Assembly (NCBI GenBank): GCA_036023115.1
Contig: JAYKKT010000064.1
Span: forward strand, 4,397,501 to 4,461,500
Direction: 5' to 3'
Length of the DNA stretch: 64,000 bases
Source: Brasenia schreberi
Lineage: Eukaryota > Streptophyta > Magnoliopsida > Nymphaeales > Cabombaceae
Shown in pieces: positions 57,101-64,000 of this stretch (its first letter is position 1; every line of letters starts with the position of its first letter). A program made the position numbers and the translations under genes. The notes beneath the pieces were generated by a model. It saw only the letters and a list, made by a program, of their open reading frames with translations. It ran no database searches and was not told the DNA's origin.

Positions 57101-60100
57101 TCAGATATTTGGGGTCCTAGTCTTGTTACTTCGTTGTTTGGTCAGAGATACTTTGTTTCCTTTATTGATGATTGTACTATCTTACGATTATATATTTAAT
57201 GAAATCAAAGTCAGAAGTCTCATCTATTTTTCCAATTGTGCATAAATTTATTCTCACCCAATTCAATACCCCTGGGAAAATTCTGCGTTCAGATAATGGG
57301 AGGAATACATTAGCAAACAATTATCTGAATATTTACAGACACATGGAATAGTCCATCAGACCTCCTGTCCTTATACTCCCCAACAAAATGGAATTGCTGA
57401 AAGGAAAAATCGTCATATTTTAGAAGTAGCCAGGACCCTTTTACTTCAAAACAATGTTCCTAAATTCTATTGGGGAGAAGCCGTTCTTACTGCAGTTCAT
57501 CTGATCAATAGAATGTCCAGTATAGTACTTGGTGGTGAACGTCCATTGAAGTGTCCAAGGAATCAGAATCCTTTCATTTGATTCCCCGTATCTTTGGTTG
57601 CACTTGTTTTATACATATTCACTTACCTAATCGTGATAAATTAGATCCTAAGTCTGTCAAATGCATTTTCCTTGGCTATTTTAATTCTCAAAAAGGTTAT
57701 AAATGTTATGATCCTCTAGCCAAGAAGCTATATGTTTCCATGGATGTTACCTTCTCAGAATCTATTCCCTATTATACTTCTCAGGGGGAGTCAATTACAT
57801 CTGAACAAATTTCTCCATATGTCCTACCTTTAGTCCCAGATGATGCCAAAGAGGATACAGATGATAATAGAAATGATGACAGTAAGCAAGAAGAGATCTT
57901 AATGTATAAGAGAGGATCGAGAAATATTATCTACGTTGAAGAAGAACCAGCCCCTCATACAAGCACCAAAGATATTTCTCCTGACTCAGATCCTCTTGTG
58001 GAAGAAACAGAAGATCTCGAAATTCCTATTGCTATTCGCAAAGGTAAACGTACTTGTACTTGTTATCCTATTTCTAATTATGTTTCATATGCCAATACCT
58101 CTCAGACTTATCAGAGATTTATTATGAATGCTGAGAAACATAAGATTCCTTCGAGATTTGAAGAAGCAATTAAGTGCCCTTTATGGAAAGCTGCAATTGA
58201 AGAAGAATTGAATGTCCTTGTGAAAAATAATACATGGACCATCACACAGCTACCTCCAGATAGGAATATTGTAGTTAAATATAAGGCAGATAGAACTGTG
58301 GAGAGATATAAAGCTAGACAGTCAGTCATATAGTATTGATATTACAGAAACTTTTGCACCAGTTGCTAAACTTACCTCAATCAGAATACTTCTCAGTATG
58401 GCAGCAAATTTGAGATGGGAGCTATGGCAACTAGATGTTAAAAATGCTTTCTTACAAGGTGACTTAAATGTAGAAGTTTATATGAAAATTCTTCCAGGAA
58501 TATTTTTCAATTAGTTTGGGCATTGGTCTGTCAACTAAAATGTTGACTCTATTTATTGACATTAGTGAGCGAAAACCTTCATTGTAACATTTCCAGCCTT
58601 TTCCTCCAATCCCAGTTCATGATTTTCCTGTGAAGCTCCAAATGTATACCTTACCAAGGCTGGAAGTGGCTATAGAGTTTTGGAAGGATTTTAGTATCTC
58701 CAAAAGTTTACCGTGAAATATGACATGAAGAGTTGAAATTGAACCATTGAGTTGATGGCAATCAGCTAACTTCTTGCAGAAACTTTAGGAAAGTCTCATA
58801 AGTCGATGCTAAAAGTTTGATTCATAAAATTGCAAGCCTCATAAAAGTGAACTCTGGTAATGGTCGAGAGAAACATCATGTCCTTCATTATTGGCAGCTG
58901 ATCAATAATAAAACCATTTGATCAGTTTTCGCAATTAAAGCAGCTTCCATCTAATTTGCATAAAATCCCAAGACGGTTCATAAAACCATCTCAATAAAAC
59001 TTTTGGAGAGCTAATTCTCACAGCAACCACAATGGGATTTTCCCTCTAATTTAAAATGGCTTTTAAATGTTCAGGACTTCCTTGGCTTTTGAAGCCTAGG
59101 GGAAGAGTGTCGTAGCCCCTTGGGGTTCTACACCGTGCAATGACAAAGTCTCACTGACTGAGTGCACTTTTCTTGGCTTCTATGGAAAAAGTGAGGGTCT
59201 ATTGTTGGGCCGTGGATACCACAATGGTAATAGGCCATGGCTATGTTTGAGGGGCAGCATTGGTGTCCGTGAGTGTCTTTTTCTGGAATGCTGCACAACG
59301 AATAAATCTCATGGAGCTTTTGTTTTGCATTAACCGATGAACACTTCTTACCTTAATTGGATTTTCATGCTTGATTCTGATTGTTGAGGTGTTTTATTTC
59401 TTTTGTTGTTATGATCATCATCTTCTTCTTCTCTTTTTCATCATCATCTTTTTCTTCTCTTTTTCATTTGAGCATTGTGTCGGTCCTCTGTACATGCTGT
59501 TGTCTTCCGAGATTGTCTAAAACCAAGAAAATGACAGGGATATTTGGCACAACTTGCAGCTTTTGGATGAGATGATGGACAATGGCTTTCCCTTAACTAC
59601 GGAGCCAAACATTTTGAAGGAGATGATAACCCCGCCTAACATTGTCAACAAAGTCTTGAATGTTGTTACCGGTAGTAGTTCTAACATGAGCAACACTCTT
59701 CCCACTGCAACGGCTTCTACTGTTCCATGGCGAACAAGTGGCATGAAATATTCCAACAATGAGGTCTATGTCGATCTTGTTGAGGAAATTGATGCAACAG
59801 TCAGCAGGTTTGTTACAAAAAGTTTCTAAAATTCTAAGGCTGACTTCTGTTTGCAAAGATTGATTTTCCTCGATGATTAATGCATTCAGAAGTGTAAATG
59901 AGCATATTTTTATGCCTGGCGATTCTTCCCTTTCTCCAAGGAAGACGACTTTGGTCATTTTTAGGGGATGGATAACTTCTGACTAAGAGTAGGCCAAATA
60001 CAATTCATTAAGAAACAACTTCCTGAAACATAACATACTTTTATATCAATGCTGAGAATACAGAGGTCAGGCTATGTATTGTACATTACACTTTGAAGAG

Positions 60101-61750
60101 ACCGTATTCATGAATTAGGGGAGATCTTATTGCACAGGTGATACAACTAACTATACCGGTAATGATTCCTCGAGGAAGAAAACTGTCAGTAGTGGTTCAG
60201 TATTTCTGCAATATGGAGGTTTTAGGGGTCCAGTTGTTGAGCATGCTATATGATTTTAGTTTTTGATGCTTAATGAGTGATGCTACCATAGTTTACTAAT
60301 GTCTATTAGTTTTAAACATTCACGCAGATGTCCTTGAACAAACATGCTTATTTGGGCTGCATGGGTGCATGAATAACGAATGTATCATTCCAACTTGCAG
60401 CTTGTTTCTTCCGTTTCTTTCTGGTTTAGGTAATGAATCTATTGTATGGCACTAGTTTAACTTCTTTATTTTATGCAGAGATGGGCATCTTGTAAAATGT
60501 GAAATTTACGGAGAAGTGCAAGTCAATTGTCATCTTTCTGGTCTTCCTGACTTGACACTGTCTTTTGGAAATCCGTCAATTCTAAATGATGTGAGATTTC
60601 ATCCTTGTGTTCGGTTCAGGCCATGGGAATCACATCAGGTTTTGTCATTTGTGCCTCCTGATGGTCAGTTTAAACTAATGAGCTACAGGTTGGTTTCAAC
60701 TTGTAAATTGAGATGTGATTACTCATGTAGACAAGTGCTGTTAGGTTCTTTTCTAGCGCCTTTTACAATGTTATCATCAATTTATGAATGGTAATATTTA
60801 TCTATGAACAGGGTGACAAAGTTAAAGAACACGCCAATCTATGTGAAACCTCAGTTTATCTGTGATGCTGGAACTTGCCGAATCAATGTTCTTGTTGGAG
60901 TGCGAAGTGATCCAGGAAAACCAATTGACAACATCACAGTTGAATTCCAGTTGCCATCCTGCGTCGTGTCAACAGATTTGACTTCAAACTATGGCACGGT
61001 GGCTGTGATGGCTAACAAGGTGCACTTTCATAAGCATGTCAGCATTTTTTTTTGTGTGTGTTTGAGAGAAAGGGAGAGTCTCTTTCACATTTCCTCTTTT
61101 CTGTGTGCATCTGGTACTCAAGAAAGGTGACCGGTGTATGTTTATCTGTCTGCAAAGATGGGGACGTTGACAACTTCCTAAAAGCAAGACAGAGAGAGTT
61201 CGAGGCCTTCTTCTCACTCTTTTAAAGTGTTCTCATCTCATCGAACCCTTTGGGAGTTTCAAATAGTTGTCTTTCCAAATGTTGAAATCTCCGTAAGATT
61301 GGTTCCACCCCAACTCTTTCTGAGTTCAATTTTTCCTAGTGTACCACTAGTATAGCTACACATCCACCTCAATATGTTCATTTCTGTAAAGTGTTGAAGA
61401 AAGAAGGTTCAGTTGATTTGTATGGATTTTATTGTTAGAAAAGTTCCGTTCCTCTGCAGTGTAGGATAATAGGACTTGATTCTTGTTCCTCAATGTTGTT
61501 GCAGGTCTGCTCTTGGTCTATTGGACGAATGCCAAAAGACAAAACCCCATCATTGTCAGGGACATTTCGCCTAGAGTCTGGTTTGGAGCGCATGCATGTG
61601 TTTCCCACATTCCTAGTTGGTTTCAAGATCATGGGTGCTGCTCTCTCAGGCTTGCGGATTGATAAATTGGAAATCCTGAATGCTCCATACCGACCATACA
61701 AAGGGTTCCGGGCTCTCACACATGCCGGAATCTACGAGATAAGGGGCTAG
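51125..61750 (+). CDS. AP3M: AP-3 complex subunit mu
   Basis: The medium chain of the AP-3 clathrin-adaptor-like complex recognises cargo sorting signals and routes membrane proteins to the vacuole. Eight exons join in phase to 415 codons, the same length as I recall for Arabidopsis AP3M: 51125-51159, 52329-52428, 52658-52768, 53595-53684, 59560-59807, 60479-60688, 60812-61019, 61505-61750. The start gives MLQCIFLLSDSG, then EVMLEKQCTGHQVDRSIC and the longin-like N-domain to about residue 135. The mu homology domain fills about 166-415: NNEVYVDLVEEIDATV, GLPDLTLSFGNPSI, RFRPWESHQVLSFVPPDG, FKLMSYR, FKIMGAALSGLRIDKLE, PYKGFRALTHAG. Exon 1 uses an unusual donor (GG|GTTCGT). Intron 4 (5.9 kb) contains a truncated Copia element in the same orientation, between the N-domain exons and the mu homology domain exons. 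Confidence 0.95.
52885..53095. mobile_element. Tourist-like MITE candidate in AP3M intron 3
   Basis: Ends AGGGGGTGTTCGATTTGCAG and (right, as written) CCTCCGAATCAAACACCCTC are inverted repeats of about 20 bp. The left end is preceded by TTA and the right end followed by TAA, close to the 3-bp TTA/TAA duplication of Tourist elements. The interior has repeated GTTCCAGTTCCAG words. Confidence 0.6.
54863..54875 (+). other. Copia primer-binding site
   Basis: TGGTATCAGAGCC matches the standard plant Copia site complementary to initiator tRNA-Met and fixes the end of the 5' LTR a few bases upstream. Confidence 0.85.
55471..56361 (+). pseudogene. Copia gag
   Basis: A single open frame of 296 codons from MAGKGKAIETS. 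It has the gag core (LDGRNYLEWSRSVELAI, WLLQSMIPSIAKTFMFL, SISDYYADLQGLWDEL). The zinc knuckle reads FSHCGKSRHTKEYC: the first Cys of CX2CX4HX4C is Ser, so it is probably inactive. The frame then shifts before protease. Confidence 0.85.
56362..58513 (+). pseudogene. Copia protease-integrase-RT, frameshifted and truncated
   Basis: Protease motif IIDSGAIDHM near 56530 in a frame ending at 56749; integrase zinc-binding region WHCRLGH and CEVCHLGKH, then LLHSDIWGP, in 56753-57199; integrase core continues in another frame with LRSDNGR near 57280 and QQNGIAERKN near 57385; the C-part and RT N-terminus lie in 57551-58333 (LGYFNSQKGYKCYDP, WKAAIEEELNVL); RT continues in another frame to WQLDVKNAFLQGDL near 58460. 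At least four frame changes; the catalytic YVDD and RNase H are absent. Confidence 0.85.
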
Positions 61751-64000
61751 AAGAACATCCAGTGTTTGATTGTATTTTATAACAGATGCAAAACCAACTT
61801 TGAGGAACTTGATTTAAGATTCCTAAAGCTTTGATTTTAATCACATTCTGCATAAAATTTTAATGTTCTTCATTTGTCCAAAATTAGCAGTATCGTGCTT
61901 GATGGTTGCATGGTTTAATAGTTGCATATTGAACTAGTGAGATGCTTTCATTGAATTTGTTAGTTGCTAAGGTATCACTGGAGTCCAACCTGTTGGGACT
62001 CCTACTTAATTGATTGCAAAGAAGGATGCTGTAATTGTTTTCCGATGTTGAAAGTCTTCTCCGTAGTTTGAGCTTAGTGTGAATGAAGGCTTGATTTTAC
62101 TTTTTCTTGGTTGGAGATACTCAAACTTGTATGTATGCGGGCAGCCTCAGCTGATTCTCCTTGTAAGTTCCCTTTCTTCACATCCGTTTGATTTATCATG
62201 ATTTGATTCAAATCCAACAGTAGCGATGGGCTTCAACATGCTTAGATTAGTGAATATCAACTTTCAGAACATCAAAACCTAACCTGTTTCAGTAGGTTTC
62301 TCACGGTGCAACTTATGTCTTACACACACATATATGGTTCAGTTTGGACTGAACCATGGGAACCCAAAAAATCAAGATATGTACTTTTGCTATTGAACCT
62401 ATAAGTTTGTAATTGAGAGGTATTAGCATGTATATAATTTGTTAAGGTGGTAACACAAGGTAGAAACTAGTGTGGTCAAATATTCATACTGTTCCTTGAG
62501 TTGATGTGATTTTCACAGAATGTTTTCTTGAGTTATCCTAGAGTTCGATGCCAATGATTATAGATGGCGTGTGTAAGGAACAGCTCCTTAAATGCCTCAA
62601 CGATGTCTGCCACAGTCCACCAAGTCGAATCTTCTATAACAAGAAAATAGGCATCTTAGCTCTTCCTGATCTCCACAGAATAGCGAATCGAAAATTGCTG
62701 AGAAAATGAAATAATTCTTGAATATGTATCATAATCATCCCACAAAGGCATTTTTATCTTTGTACAAACTGGGGTTTATATGGAGGAAGACCATCAACAG
62801 CCACAAGGATCCAAACGGCTAGATTTCTAGCTGTTGGAGACCAGGTCTAAAAGACGGGAAAAAATACAAAACAATTTTTAAATTACATTTAACAGTGAGT
62901 TGCAAGATAAAATAACAAAGGTGCCATATCTCAGGATTCCATTTCTATGTCTGATCTTCTCAATATAATCCCCTTGCAAGTGAGGGAAAACTGAGAAATT
63001 CACAAAGGGCCTTGAAAAAAACTACTGGTATGGTGCATCGTGAACAATTCTAATATTCTTTACTTCTGTTCCTCAACTATTGGGTTGCTCAAGTATAATT
63101 ATGTAATGGGGATTAGTCATGAGTTATTAGTGCTTGCTTACCTAATTGATGTACTTGGAGTTTAGACATGACATATTTTGCTCAACTTCCTATTCACCTA
63201 AGTTCTTGTTGCTACATTTTATAACTTAGTTGTACCTATGTTTTTTCTTCAACTACAATTAGTAATCGTCAAAGAATGAAGTCACAAAGTATAATCTTCA
63301 AACAAAGTAGAAAAAGTGTTTCAACAGAAGGTTGGGGGTGAAAGATGTGTATCTGTACCTATCATGTATAAGGGGCTTGATCTTGTAGGTTGCTATTTTC
63401 AAATAGTTGAAACCTGTCCCTTACTAATTGGAAGCAAAGTAAATAACAGATTATATGATGACTTAATTTTCCACCTTTCTATTGTGATGATTGTTATTAT
63501 TATCATTAGCTGTTCTTTTTACATGAACCCACATGCAGCTAGCTTTTGCAACACTAACAGGAACTGTAAAAGTATTCAACTTGTGATCTCATAGAGATAT
63601 TCTACTGCCTGTTAATGTTTTCGAGTAATCCCTTGTTGATTTTTTGTTATTAACTTGTCCTTTTCGTATAGTGTTACCAAAGGCATACCTCTCTACGTCT
63701 CACGCTCAAGGAGACGAGTCTTACGCTCATCTCTTATACAAAATGCACGCGTGAGGTATGCGCCTCTTATATAAAGGAGATGTGCGAGACGTGTGTCTCT
63801 CTTGCATAGGAGACACACCCATGGTGCGATGTGTTTTCTATGCAAAAGAGATACACCATCTTTTTTTCTTTTTTCTTTTTTAAGAAAAAAGAGGAAGAGA
63901 GGAGAGCTATAACAGGCTCTAACGGTACAAAAGAACAGAGAGAGTGGGGAGAGACACGACCAGCGGTTGCCGAGGACGAAGAGAGAGGGAGAAAGGGGTG
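61751..64000. other. Downstream of AP3M to the window edge
   Basis: Starts with the AP3M 3' UTR. No gene recognised. At 63680-63850 a set of imperfect direct and inverted words (TCTCTTATACAAAATG, CTCTTATATAAAGGAG, GAGACACACC) suggests a repeat. The last 100 bases are purine-rich with GAGAGAG, and may belong to the 5' region of a gene beyond the edge. Confidence 0.5.

Larger units (their letters stand above)
54591..58513 (+). mobile_element. 3'-truncated Ty1/Copia retrotransposon in AP3M intron 4
   Basis: A probable 5' LTR at about 54591-54859 is followed by a near-perfect tRNA-Met primer-binding site, TGGTATCAGAGCC, at 54863-54875. Gag, protease, integrase and the N-terminal part of reverse transcriptase follow. 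Homology stops near 58500 within RT, before YVDD, and I find no RNase H, polypurine tract or 3' LTR, so the element is truncated. The exact left LTR end is uncertain because TGTTAAAGAAA is locally repeated. It lies in the sense direction of AP3M. Confidence 0.85.

Overview
This is nuclear DNA from a flowering plant. Genes are split by GT-AG introns, gene density is low (about five genes in 64 kb), and introns and intergenic DNA carry plant-type Copia LTR retrotransposons, RTE-type LINE tails, tRNA-derived SINEs, small inverted-repeat elements and long (TA)n/(GA)n/C-run microsatellites. I cannot name the species. Coding exons were found by family motifs and checked for splice sites and reading phase.

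Layout. (1) About 0.5-8.6 kb, minus strand: a meiotic cohesin kleisin of the REC8/SYN1 type, with 15 supported exons; one internal exon is unresolved and the C-terminal winged helix is not found, probably lying beyond the left edge. (2) 11.6-17.9 kb, minus strand: a complete five-exon ribosomal-protein-S6-like gene of the RFC3 type (278 codons). (3) 25.0-37.4 kb, plus strand: a complete 15-exon RWA wall-polysaccharide O-acetylation gene (547 codons). Its 7.5-kb first intron holds a tandem duplication, and the second copy of that duplication is split by a full-length but decayed Copia element in antisense orientation. (4) 40.4-44.2 kb: a T-rich array of about 1.25-1.36-kb repeats that I cannot assign to a known family. 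(5) 45.0-47.3 kb, plus strand: a two-exon gene for an extremely acidic protein with a basic C-terminus (240 codons). (6) 51.1-61.8 kb, plus strand: a complete eight-exon AP-3 adaptor mu subunit gene (415 codons). Its fourth intron holds a 3'-truncated Copia element in sense orientation.

The genes do not form a functional cluster. They cover meiotic cohesion, organellar translation, Golgi wall acetylation, a probable nuclear acidic protein and vacuolar trafficking, which is normal for plant chromosomes. I saw no CRISPR array, operon, or candidate for a new multi-gene system. The most interesting structures are repeat-based: the duplicated RWA intron with its nested Copia element, the unassigned 1.3-kb array with a RTE insertion and a matching empty site, several RTE/SINE insertions with readable target-site duplications, and a GC-rich minisatellite in the Copia leader.
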